Below are positions 7,901 through 15,489 of a DNA stretch of 16,404 nucleotides, one piece after another. Position numbers and translations under genes: made by a program. The stretch comes from Candidatus Hydrogenedentes bacterium UBA2224 (GTDB lineage Bacteria > Hydrogenedentota > Hydrogenedentia > Hydrogenedentales > SLHB01): contig DDYW01000145.1 in NCBI GenBank assembly GCA_002348185.1, forward strand, positions 1 to 16,404, given 5' to 3'. Position 1 is the first letter of the stretch. Every line of letters starts with the position of its first letter. The notes beneath the pieces were generated by a model. It was not told the DNA's origin. It did no database searches and worked only from the letters and a program-made list of their open reading frames with translations.

Positions 7901-9487
7901 ATGCGTCGACGGGAATTCATGCAGGCGATGGGGAGCGGGCTGGCGGCCGCCGCGATGAGCGCGACCGCCGGCGCGGCGGCGTCGAAGCATCCCGGGCGGC
8001 CGAATTTCGTGATCATTCTGGCGGATGACATGGGGTTCAGCGACCTGGGATGCTATGGTTCGGAGATCGCGACGCCCCACCTGGACGGCCTGGCGCGGGA
8101 CGGCGTGCGGTTCACGCATTTTTACTCGGCGGCGCGGTGTTGTCCGTCGCGGGCGTCGTTGTTGACGGGCCTCTACCCGCATCAGGCGGGGATGGGCGGC
8201 ATGGTGACGCGGGGCGAGACGGCGGCGGAAGAGGGGCCGTACCAGGGGTATCTGAACCGCTCATGTGTGACGCTCGCGGAGGTCTTGAGACACGCGGGAT
8301 ACCGGACGTACATGTCGGGCAAGTGGCATGTGGGCGAACGGCCGGAACACTGGCCCCGCCAGCGCGGGTTTGACCGGTATTACGGGCTGATCAGCGGCGC
8401 GAGCAGTTACTGGGGCATTCTGGAGCAGGAACGCGATCGAAGGGCGTTTGCGCTGGACGACGAGCGCATTGTGCCCGGGGGCGATACGTTCTACATGACG
8501 GACGCGTTCACCGAGTATGCGGTGACCTGGCTGGAAGAGCACGCGGGGCGCGAAGAACCGTTTCTGCTGTATCTGGCGTATACGGCGCCGCACTGGCCGT
8601 TGCACGCGTGGCCCGAGGACATCGCGAAGTACCGGGGAAAATACGCCCGGGGCTGGGACACCCTGCGCGCGGAGCGCTATGAACGCCTCGTGAACCTGGG
8701 CATCATCGACCCGAAATGGAAGCTGTCTCCGCGCGATCCCGATGTGCCCGCGTGGGAGGACGCCGACAACCCGGCGGACTGGGACCTGCGCATGGCGGTG
8801 TATGCGGCCATGGTGGATCGCCTCGATCAGGGCGTGGGACGGGTGCTGGCGGCGCTGCGCCGTCTCGGCCAGGAAGAGAACACGCTGGTGATGTTCCTCT
8901 CGGACAACGGGGGATGCCACGAGAGCGTCGAGGGGCGAAACCTGAATACGCCGGGGACGGAACCGGGCGAGCGGGGTTCGTTTGTGGCGTACCGCCGGCC
9001 CTGGGCCAATGCGAGCAACACGCCGTTCCGGCTGTTCAAGCACTGGGTGCACGAAGGGGGAATCGCGACGCCGTTCATCGCGCGGTGGCCGGGCGGCATC
9101 GCGCGGAAAGACGCATTGGAGCACCAGGTGGGGCACATCACCGACATCATGGCGACGTGCCTGGACCTGGCGGGGGCCGACTATCCGGACACGTTCAACG
9201 GGCAGACCATCACCCCGTGCGAGGGCCGCTCGCTGGCGCCGGTCTTCCGCGGGGAGCGGCGAGAACCGCACGAACGGCTGTACTGGGAGCACATGGGGAA
9301 CCGGGCCGTGCGGGAAGGCGACTGGAAACTCGTAGCGGCCAAGGACGGTGACTGGGCCCTGTACAATCTGGCCGAGGATCGCACCGAACTGAATGACCTG
9401 TCGAAAGCGATGCCGGAACGCGCGGAGGCCCTGTTCAAGGCCTGGGACGCGTGGGCGGACCGGGTCGGCGCGAGGAAACCGGCATGA
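7901..9487 (+). CDS. Tat-exported type I sulfatase (arylsulfatase family)
   Basis: The protein has 528 residues and hydrolyses sulfate esters, as expected of the S1 formylglycine family. The N-terminus RRREFMQ followed by an Ala-rich stretch to ~residue 28 is a twin-arginine signal, so the enzyme is probably folded before export. Catalytic features are visible: metal-binding Asp42-Asp43 in LADDMGFSDLG, the formylglycine motif Cys80-Cys-Pro-Ser-Arg84 followed by ASLLTG, Lys141 and His143 in SGKWHVG, and Asp335-Asn336 in FLSDNGG. The late segment NTPFRLFKHWVHEGGIATPF is typical of arylsulfatase A-like members. Cys80 should be converted to formylglycine, which requires a modifying enzyme not seen here. 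GGAGGAAGAGG precedes the ATG. It is the first of six closely spaced plus-strand genes. The substrate cannot be told. Confidence 0.95.
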   Translation: MRRREFMQAMGSGLAAAAMSATAGAAASKHPGRPNFVIILADDMGFSDLGCYGSEIATPHLDGLARDGVRFTHFYSAARCCPSRASLLTGLYPHQAGMGGMVTRGETAAEEGPYQGYLNRSCVTLAEVLRHAGYRTYMSGKWHVGERPEHWPRQRGFDRYYGLISGASSYWGILEQERDRRAFALDDERIVPGGDTFYMTDAFTEYAVTWLEEHAGREEPFLLYLAYTAPHWPLHAWPEDIAKYRGKYARGWDTLRAERYERLVNLGIIDPKWKLSPRDPDVPAWEDADNPADWDLRMAVYAAMVDRLDQGVGRVLAALRRLGQEENTLVMFLSDNGGCHESVEGRNLNTPGTEPGERGSFVAYRRPWANASNTPFRLFKHWVHEGGIATPFIARWPGGIARKDALEHQVGHITDIMATCLDLAGADYPDTFNGQTITPCEGRSLAPVFRGERREPHERLYWEHMGNRAVREGDWKLVAAKDGDWALYNLAEDRTELNDLSKAMPERAEALFKAWDAWADRVGARKPA

Positions 9488-9533
9488 GCGCGGCCAGAAA
9501 GCATACACGCGGCGCGCAGGGAGCGCATTCCGC

Positions 9534-9935
9534 GTGAAAACACGCTATGTCATCGCCATCGCGCTGTATTGTGCGGGGATATTCTGGATATCGTCGCAGC
9601 CGCGTCCCCTGGGGCTCGAGGTTCCGGGGGAGTTTGGCATCGACAAGCTGGCGCATTGCGGGGCATACGCCGGGCTGGCGGGGCTGGTTTCGGTGGGGTT
9701 GCAGCGCTCGGGTACCGGGCTGAGCCTCCGTTGGCAGTTCTGGCTCCCCATTCTGTTCGCCGCCCTGTACGGTTTGAGCGACGAGTTCCACCAGGTATTT
9801 GTTCCCCGGCGGACCTTTACGATCGGGGACCTGGTTGCGAACACGCTGGGCGGGGTGGCCGCGCAGTATTTCCTCTGGTACGTGTGGTGGCGTCCGCGCC
9901 GCGCGGCAGCCTCGCCGGCGGACCCGGCCCCGTGA
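9534..9935 (+). CDS. VanZ-family small membrane protein
   Basis: The protein has 133 residues with a predicted GTG start; AGGGAG lies 10 bases upstream and no in-frame ATG fits. Hydrophobic segments are at ~4-20, ~43-57, ~68-82 and ~100-118, consistent with an integral inner-membrane protein. Conserved VanZ positions are present: Asp37-Lys38, His41 and Tyr45 in the second segment, Tyr79-Gly80, Asp83-Glu84, Gln87 and Pro91-Arg92 in LYGLSDEFHQVFVPRR, and Asp99, Asn103 and Gly106. VanZ-like proteins are linked to teicoplanin resistance in enterococci, but most homologues are of unknown function. It begins 46 bases after the sulfatase and is followed by a penicillin-binding protein gene, which suits a cell-envelope role. 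Reported glycopeptide resistance should not be assumed here. Confidence 0.88.
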   Translation: MKTRYVIAIALYCAGIFWISSQPRPLGLEVPGEFGIDKLAHCGAYAGLAGLVSVGLQRSGTGLSLRWQFWLPILFAALYGLSDEFHQVFVPRRTFTIGDLVANTLGGVAAQYFLWYVWWRPRRAAASPADPAP

Positions 9936-9937
9936 AA

Positions 9938-9956
9938 CCCCGGCGCCCCGCCGGGG
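9938..9956 (+). other. GC hairpin after the VanZ gene, no U-tract
   Basis: CCCCGGC (9938-9944) and GCCGGGG (9950-9956) form a perfect 7-bp stem with a 5-base loop, starting two bases after the VanZ stop. No T-run follows, so it is at most a weak terminator, a pause site or a transcript-stabilising hairpin. Confidence 0.45.
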
Positions 9957-10030
9957 ATCAGAGGGGAATGTCCGGGTCCCGGGCAGGGCAGCTTTGGAGA
10001 ATGGGCGGGCAGGATGCTAGGATCGACGGT

Positions 10031-12262
10031 ATGACAGAAGAACACGCAGAACAGGCCGGCGAACTCGACGGACTGAAGGGCGCGCTGGCGCGGAAGCCCC
10101 GAGGCTGCGGGGGCATCTTTTTCATGCTGATGCTGGTTCTCGCGGCGGGATGGGGCGTGGGCCTCGGCATGTTCGTGTGGATGCTGGATGACGCGAAGGC
10201 GAATATCCAGGCGGTGGACGATTTCCGGCCGAAGGTGGGCAGCCGGATCTATTCGTCGGACGGGATGCTTCTGGGAGAGTACACGGTCGAGGCGCGGCAG
10301 CTCGTGCGCCTGAGCGAGATTCCCCTGCATGTTCAGAAGGCCTTCATCGCCACCGAGGACCACCCGTTTTATGTGCACAAGGGGGTGCGTCCGCTGGCGA
10401 TTCTGAGCGCGATCAAAGACGCGGTGCGGACGGGCAACATGCGTGGCGCAAGCACGATCACAATGCAGATCGTGCGGAACATCACGGAAGTGACGGGCGT
10501 GTCGACCGAGCGCACGATGCAACGGAAGATCAAAGAAGCATTTGTGGCGCTGCAGCTCGAGCGTGAATTCACCAAGGACGAGATCCTCGAGCTGTACCTG
10601 AATCAGATCTTTCTGGGGGGCAGCGCAAACGGCGTGGAGGCGGCGGCACGGCAGTATTTCGGCAAGTCGTGCAAAGACGTGACGCTCGCGGAGGCCGCGA
10701 CGCTGGCGGGGCTGTCGCGCTCGCCAAACGCCAACCGTCCGGACCGGTATCCGGAGGCGGCCCAGCAGCGGCGCGACATCGTGCTGGCCCAGATGCTCCG
10801 GCACGGGTTCATCACCCGGGAGGAATATGCCGGGGCGGTGGCCACCAACGTGCAGGACACGGCCGTTTCCTACGAAGAACGGATGCGGCGGATGCAGGAA
10901 GGGACCGGGGTGTGGCGTCCGAACCGGTTCCAGGCGCCGTATTTTGTCGAGGAGGTCCGTCAGTTCACGCGGGAGCACGGGTACGCGGATCGGGAGGAAC
11001 TGCTCGAGAGCGGGCTGCAGATTCATACGACGGTGGACATGCGGCTCCAGCGGGCGGCCGAGAAGGCCCTCGAGAAGAAACTGGCGGAGATCGACGAGGA
11101 GACGCTGAAAACCCTCACACAGCGCGGGCAGGAGGATTATTTCGTGCCGGTCTCGGGCGCGCTCGTGTGCATCGATAACCGTCCGGGCGCGGAAGGGTAC
11201 GTGCGCGCGATGGTCGGCGGCCGCGATTTCGACAAGGAAAAATACAATACGGTCACGCAGGCGTTGCGCCAGCCGGGATCGAGCATCAAACCGTTTGTCT
11301 GGCTGGCGGCCCTCCAGAACGGGTTGACGCCGTCGCACGTGGAAGTCGACGAGCGGATCACGCTGTACGACGGGCTGGGCCGGCCCTGGTCGCCGGCGAA
11401 TTTCACGTCGGACTTCAAGGGCCCCGTGACGCTGCGGTACGCGCTGGAAAACTCAATCAACATCGTCTCGGTGAAACTGGTCTTGCGGATGGGCATGCCG
11501 GTGGTGCGCGGGGTATTGCAGCGGGCGGGGATCACGTCGGAAATCAACGATTCGCATAAGTGGACGATCGCCCTGGGAACCCCGGACGTGACGGTGCTCG
11601 ATCTGTGCACGGCCTACGCGACGATTGCGCGGGGCGGGGTGCTGACGCGACCGACTTTTGTCGAGACCATCCGCGACCGGGACGAGTTCGTGCGCTACAA
11701 GAACGACATTCATCGCGAGCGCACGCTCGATGCGAATGTGTGTTATCAGGTCACGTACCTGATGGAGGGCGTGGCCAAATATGGGACGGGGTCGCGCAGC
11801 CGCGAGCTGGACCGGCCGCGGGCCGGCAAGACCGGCACGTCGAACGACAGCCGCAACGTGTGGTTCTGCGGATTCACGCCGGATTACACCTGCGTGGTAT
11901 GGATCGGCTACCGCGACAACCGCCCGATCGGCCAGGGTCCCGACGGGCGCTGGCTGAAATCGAGCAAGGAATTCACGGGCGGGCGTCTGGCGTGTCCGGT
12001 GTGGACGGAGTTTATGGTGGCCGCGCACAAGGGCCTGCCGAAACGGGATTTCGAGGTGCCTGACGGCGTGGTGTTTCACAATGTAGATAAGAACACGGGG
12101 AGGCTGGGCGGCTCGTTCCGGGAAGCGTTTCTGAAGGGGACATTTCCTCCGGCGGCCCCGGCGCCTCCGGAACCCGCGCCGCTCGAGGAGCTCATGGAGC
12201 CCCCGTCCCAACCGGTACCGGCCCTGGAACCGATGGAGATACCCATTCTTGCGGATATTTGA
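10031..12262 (+). CDS. Class A penicillin-binding protein (bifunctional transglycosylase/transpeptidase, PBP1a type)
   Basis: The protein has 743 residues. It polymerises lipid II glycan strands and cross-links their peptides in the periplasm. A short cytoplasmic head is followed by one membrane anchor (~residues 28-50). The GT51 domain shows the catalytic Glu109 in ATEDHPFYVHKG, then GASTITMQIVRN and ELYLNQIFLGG. The transpeptidase domain has all three motifs: Ser417-Ser-Ile-Lys420 (nucleophile Ser417), Ser475-Ile-Asn477 and Lys600-Thr-Gly602. The C-terminus is a Pro/Glu-rich tail of about 40 residues. The start at 10031 is chosen because it precedes the short head and anchor; AGGA lies 8 bases upstream. 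The open frame extends farther upstream but overlaps the VanZ gene. Its last 14 bases overlap the next gene. Length is within the usual class A range. Confidence 0.95.
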   Translation: MTEEHAEQAGELDGLKGALARKPRGCGGIFFMLMLVLAAGWGVGLGMFVWMLDDAKANIQAVDDFRPKVGSRIYSSDGMLLGEYTVEARQLVRLSEIPLHVQKAFIATEDHPFYVHKGVRPLAILSAIKDAVRTGNMRGASTITMQIVRNITEVTGVSTERTMQRKIKEAFVALQLEREFTKDEILELYLNQIFLGGSANGVEAAARQYFGKSCKDVTLAEAATLAGLSRSPNANRPDRYPEAAQQRRDIVLAQMLRHGFITREEYAGAVATNVQDTAVSYEERMRRMQEGTGVWRPNRFQAPYFVEEVRQFTREHGYADREELLESGLQIHTTVDMRLQRAAEKALEKKLAEIDEETLKTLTQRGQEDYFVPVSGALVCIDNRPGAEGYVRAMVGGRDFDKEKYNTVTQALRQPGSSIKPFVWLAALQNGLTPSHVEVDERITLYDGLGRPWSPANFTSDFKGPVTLRYALENSINIVSVKLVLRMGMPVVRGVLQRAGITSEINDSHKWTIALGTPDVTVLDLCTAYATIARGGVLTRPTFVETIRDRDEFVRYKNDIHRERTLDANVCYQVTYLMEGVAKYGTGSRSRELDRPRAGKTGTSNDSRNVWFCGFTPDYTCVVWIGYRDNRPIGQGPDGRWLKSSKEFTGGRLACPVWTEFMVAAHKGLPKRDFEVPDGVVFHNVDKNTGRLGGSFREAFLKGTFPPAAPAPPEPAPLEELMEPPSQPVPALEPMEIPILADI
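12235..12238 (+). promoter_or_regulatory. Ribosome binding site inside the PBP gene for the TTG start at 12249
   Basis: GGAG lies 10 bases before TTG, inside the 3' end of the PBP reading frame. It supports a start overlapping the PBP stop and hence translational coupling. TTG is a rare start, so this is moderate evidence. Confidence 0.5.
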
Positions 12263-12998
12263 TTGCGATGCCGCATTCGGGCGCGGGACGACGCCCTTGC
12301 CCGGGGAACTCGAAACCGCGGAGGCGCTCATCGCGGAACTGGACCACTGCGGCATTGAGCAGGCGCTGGTCTGGCATCGCGACGCCCGGGAACGCAGCGC
12401 GGGGCAGGGCAACGCGCGCATGGCGGCCTTGAAAGGGCATCCCCGCCTGCACCGCTCGTGCACGGTCATGCCATACACCTCGCGCGAGACCTTCACCGAG
12501 GCCGAGTTGTTTGAATACATCCAGATGGAGGACATCCGGGCGGTTCGTGCGTTTCCGTTGACGCACTGTTACCTGCTGGACACAATTTCGTGCGGGGATC
12601 TGCTGGGGCTCTTGTCGGCCTACCGGGTGCCGCTGCTTGTGCCGCTCGGCGAGTTCCACAACCAGTGGCAGGGGGTCTACAACCTGATGCGGGACTTTCC
12701 GCATCTGACGCTGGTGCTCACCGAGACCGGGTGCTGGGGACAGGATCGGTATTTCCGGCCGCTGGTGCGCAATTTTCCGCGGTTTTTTCTCTCGACAAAC
12801 CGATTTGAGACCGCGGGACAGTTGAAATCGTTCGTGAATGATCTGGGACACGAGCGGCTGCTGTTCGGGTCGGGACTGCCTTTCAACAACCCCGGCGGGT
12901 ACATCTCGCTGCTCGCACGGGCGGACATTTCCGACGAGGCCCGGCAGGCCATCGCATCGGACAATCTGGCCTATCTGCTGGGGGAGGTGGCGTTGTGA
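12249..12998 (+). CDS. Amidohydrolase-fold protein lacking the metal-binding residues
   Basis: The protein has 249 residues, with a predicted TTG start overlapping the PBP gene by 14 bases. It lacks a signal peptide and is expected in the cytoplasm. Its overall pattern follows the amidohydrolase-2 (PF04909-type) TIM barrel and aligns by eye with the downstream gene: IFDCDAAFG against VIDAHAHMG, LLVPLGE against LLSHTWG, TLVLTET against RLLLGHS, and LLFGSGLPF against VVFGTDYPW. At each place where the active sister has a metal ligand, this protein has a different residue (Asp7, Ala9, Pro132, Glu159, Gly209). It is therefore unlikely to be a standard metal-dependent hydrolase. It may be a partner subunit or regulator, or use different chemistry. 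Its last bases overlap the next gene (GTGA), so the two are probably translated together. Confidence 0.75.
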   Translation: MRIFDCDAAFGRGTTPLPGELETAEALIAELDHCGIEQALVWHRDARERSAGQGNARMAALKGHPRLHRSCTVMPYTSRETFTEAELFEYIQMEDIRAVRAFPLTHCYLLDTISCGDLLGLLSAYRVPLLVPLGEFHNQWQGVYNLMRDFPHLTLVLTETGCWGQDRYFRPLVRNFPRFFLSTNRFETAGQLKSFVNDLGHERLLFGSGLPFNNPGGYISLLARADISDEARQAIASDNLAYLLGEVAL

Positions 12999-13792
12999 AT
13001 CTGCGCGACGCATTTCTCAAGGGAGGCGGGTGCCCGGTCATTGACGCCCATGCGCATATGGGGCCGTTTCGCTCGATCTACCTGCCCGAGGCCGGCCGCG
13101 ACAGCATGGTCGCGGGCATGGAACGCGCGGGCGTGGAGGCGATCATTGTGTCCCCGCACGATGCGCTGTTCGGCGACACCCGGGAGGGCAACGCGCAGAT
13201 GCTGGAGGCGGTTCAGGCCTGCCCGGGCCGGATCTACGGCTATTGCACGATTCACCCGGGCTACCCGCGCGAGACGGCCGGCGAACTCGATCGCTATCTG
13301 CATCAGCCCGGCGTGGTGGGCGTGAAGATCCATCCGGCCTCGCATGAGTGTCCCGTGGACGGGCCGGATTACGCGCCGGTAATGGAGCGGCTCGAGGCCG
13401 AGCGCGGGCTCTTGTTGTCTCACACGTGGGGCAGTGAAGGGACGTGCGGCGCGCGGAAGATGCGGGTCATCGCGGAACAGTACCCGAACATCCGCTTGCT
13501 GCTCGGCCATTCGTGTTACGGAGCCTGGGCGGAAGCCATCGCGCTGGCGAAGGATTTTCCGAACGTCTATCTCGAACTGACGGCGGCGGCGCATGTGTAC
13601 GGGTTGATCGAGTGGATGTGCCGTGAGGCGGGTTCGCAAAAAGTCGTCTTCGGGACGGATTACCCCTGGTTTGATCCTGCGGTGTATATCGGATTCGTAA
13701 CGTTTGCCCACATCGACGAGGAGGCCATGCGGAATATCCTGTACAACAATGCCCGGGGTCTGCTCGACGAACAACTGGCCAAACGGAAGTAG
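12995..13792 (+). CDS. Metal-dependent hydrolase, amidohydrolase family (PF04909-type)
   Basis: The protein has 265 residues, begins at GTG in a 4-base GTGA overlap with its upstream paralogue, and has no signal peptide. A TIM-barrel amidohydrolase pattern is complete: His19-x-His21 in VIDAHAHMGP, a KIHP segment at Lys111-His113, His143 in LLSHTWG, His172 in LLLGHS and Asp222 in FGTDYPW. These residues normally bind the divalent metal and activate water. Members of the family include decarboxylases, lactonases and amidases, so the reaction and substrate cannot be assigned. Context: same strand as the PBP and VanZ genes upstream and a propeller glycosidase-like gene 70 bases downstream. Expected in the cytoplasm, perhaps as a complex with the degenerate paralogue. 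Confidence 0.88.
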   Translation: MNLRDAFLKGGGCPVIDAHAHMGPFRSIYLPEAGRDSMVAGMERAGVEAIIVSPHDALFGDTREGNAQMLEAVQACPGRIYGYCTIHPGYPRETAGELDRYLHQPGVVGVKIHPASHECPVDGPDYAPVMERLEAERGLLLSHTWGSEGTCGARKMRVIAEQYPNIRLLLGHSCYGAWAEAIALAKDFPNVYLELTAAAHVYGLIEWMCREAGSQKVVFGTDYPWFDPAVYIGFVTFAHIDEEAMRNILYNNARGLLDEQLAKRK

Positions 13793-13862
13793 CGGGCGCC
13801 CGGCGAGCGGAGAAGCGCGGCCCGTGCGCAATAGCGCCTTCCTTCCGGAGAGGAAAAAGCCC

Positions 13863-15365
13863 ATGCGTGCGATGAACTGGCTTCTGCTGGCGTGTGTCAT
13901 GTGGGGGACCGCCGTGGCCGCCGCGGCCGGGGACCTGACCCTCGATGGCCGTAAACGCCTGTTTCTTGACGATGCGGCAGTGGCGTCCATGGAGAACGTG
14001 ACCCGGCGCGTGCAGCCGGCGGAGAAATTCGCGGGCAATCCCGTGCTGCGGCCGACCGAGCCGTGGGAGGGCGCGGTCGTACTGGTGTATGGTTCGGTGC
14101 TGCGCGAGGACGACGGCACGTTCCGCATGTGGTACCTGTGCGCGAAGGGGGTCGCGTACGCCGAATCCAGCGACGGCATCGTCTGGCACAAACCGGCGCT
14201 GGACGTCGTGCAGCACGAGGGGCGCGCGACGAATGTGGTGATCGACCGGGACGCGGCCGAGGGCGCGCCGGGCTGCCTGCCCCATTTCTACGAGGTGTTC
14301 GGCGTGTTGAAGGATGCACGCGAGCCGAATCCCGAGCGCCGCTACAAGATGGGGTTTCTGAGCATCGAACGTGATTACGCGGGGCCGCGGGAAGACCCGT
14401 TTCATCGGGGGCAGCGGCGGGGACTGGGGGTGGCGGCCAGCCCGGACGGCATCCACTGGACGCTGGTCGACAACTGGGCTACGGAAGCCATTTGCGACGG
14501 CGCCACCCACTGGATGTATGACCCGGCGGGCGAACGGTATGTGTTGTATGGCCGAACAAAACACGTGCCCGACGCATTGAAGGAGGCGTGGAGCGACGAC
14601 GCGTGGTTTGACGCCAACTTCTGGGGCCGGGCGGTGGCGCGGGCCGAATCGCCGGATTTCCTGCACTGGGACCCTGCGGACCCCGCGAGCGCCCCGGTGG
14701 TGATGGAAGCCGACGTCAACGACCCCGCCGCCACGGAGATCTACGGGATGAACGTCTTCCCGTACGGCGCGCAATACGTCGCCCTGGTGCAGCGGTTTCA
14801 CAGCCGGCCGGCCGACGTGTTCCTCGACCTGCAACTGGGCGTGAGCCACGACACGGTGCAGTTCGAGCGGGTGGGCGACCGAACCCCGTTTATCCCCTGC
14901 GGCGGAACGGGCGCCTGGGACCGGTTTAACAACTCGGCGGCGAACAATCCGCCCATCGAGTCGGGCGACGAACTGCGGTTCTACTACGGCGGCCGGACGT
15001 ACCGGCACAGCCCCTACGACGGCCCCGACAAGGGCGTGTCCGGCGGGGCGATCGGATTCGCGAGCATCCCGCGCGACCGGTTTGTGTCGCTGGGGGCGTC
15101 GTTTGACGGCGGGACCGTGGTCACCCGGCCGATGCAGGTCGCGGGCACAACGCTTCATCTGAACGCCGACGCGGAATTCGGGACCATTACGGTGGAGGCG
15201 GTCGATAACGACGGCGCAGTACTGGCAAAATCGGGTCCAATCAACCGAGACAGTCTCGATATCGCCGTATCCTGGGAAGAAGGCGGTCTCGAGAGCGTCG
15301 CAGGGCCGGTTTCGTTGCGGTTCCGGCTCGAGAATGCGCTGCTCTACGCCTGCTGGTGCGAATAG
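13863..15365 (+). CDS. Exported GH43/GH32-like five-bladed propeller protein
   Basis: The protein has 500 residues with a signal peptide (1-22, Ala-rich end VAAAAG). The start is supported by GGAGAGG about 11 bases upstream; an internal ATG at Met4 is a possible alternative. Motifs match a group of exported proteins common in planctomycete-like genomes: LFLDD (33-37), NPVLRP (59-64), a PWEG segment near Trp68, a short GSV (77-79), FRMWYLC (87-93) and ESSDGIVWHKP. This pattern suggests a five-bladed propeller of the GH43/GH32 clan type. The end (~431-500) looks like an extra beta-sandwich. The nucleophile/acid residues and the substrate cannot be assigned by eye. It is last in the plus-strand series and convergent with the iron-sulfur protein gene. 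Confidence 0.75.
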   Translation: MRAMNWLLLACVMWGTAVAAAAGDLTLDGRKRLFLDDAAVASMENVTRRVQPAEKFAGNPVLRPTEPWEGAVVLVYGSVLREDDGTFRMWYLCAKGVAYAESSDGIVWHKPALDVVQHEGRATNVVIDRDAAEGAPGCLPHFYEVFGVLKDAREPNPERRYKMGFLSIERDYAGPREDPFHRGQRRGLGVAASPDGIHWTLVDNWATEAICDGATHWMYDPAGERYVLYGRTKHVPDALKEAWSDDAWFDANFWGRAVARAESPDFLHWDPADPASAPVVMEADVNDPAATEIYGMNVFPYGAQYVALVQRFHSRPADVFLDLQLGVSHDTVQFERVGDRTPFIPCGGTGAWDRFNNSAANNPPIESGDELRFYYGGRTYRHSPYDGPDKGVSGGAIGFASIPRDRFVSLGASFDGGTVVTRPMQVAGTTLHLNADAEFGTITVEAVDNDGAVLAKSGPINRDSLDIAVSWEEGGLESVAGPVSLRFRLENALLYACWCE

Positions 15366-15407
15366 GCGCCGTAAGCGGTCCGGGATTGCCAGGTGCGCCC
15401 CCCAACC

Positions 15408-15424
15408 GACCCTCGGAGAGGGTC
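15408..15424. other. Short inverted repeat in the convergent intergenic region
   Basis: GACCCTC (15408-15414) and GAGGGTC (15418-15424) form a perfect 7-bp stem with a GGA loop. There is no T-run on either strand. It may help end transcription between the two convergent genes. Confidence 0.4.
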
Positions 15425-15440
15425 GAATGGATGCGCATGG

Positions 15441-15470
15441 CTGTTCCACCCCCGTTCGGGGGTTGAACAG
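15441..15470. other. 30-base hairpin between convergent genes
   Basis: CTGTTC/GAACAG (6 bp) and ACCCCC/GGGGGT (6 bp) form one stem with a single C/T mismatch and a 4-base GTTC loop. It lies between the propeller gene stop (15365) and the iron-sulfur gene stop (15490). No T-run follows on either strand. It could be a two-way terminator that does not need a U-tract, or a repeat element. Confidence 0.5.
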
Positions 15471-15489
15471 ACCCGGCGCTGGCACACGG

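Noticed and set aside
7753..8031. N-terminal extension of the sialidase-like protein to 8031
   Set aside because: It would overlap the start of the divergent sulfatase and place the signal peptide at residue 94.
9938..9956. Hairpin after VanZ as an intrinsic terminator
   Set aside because: There is no T-run after the stem, and the PBP gene follows on the same strand.
9569..10030. N-terminal extension of the PBP from 9569
   Set aside because: It overlaps the VanZ gene in another frame and the extra residues are not PBP-like; the start at 10031 gives the usual short head and anchor.
9545..11338. Minus-strand open frame (597 codons) opposite the VanZ and PBP genes
   Set aside because: It lies across two genes with clear catalytic motifs on the plus strand; composition is Arg/His/Pro-rich, as in shadow frames.
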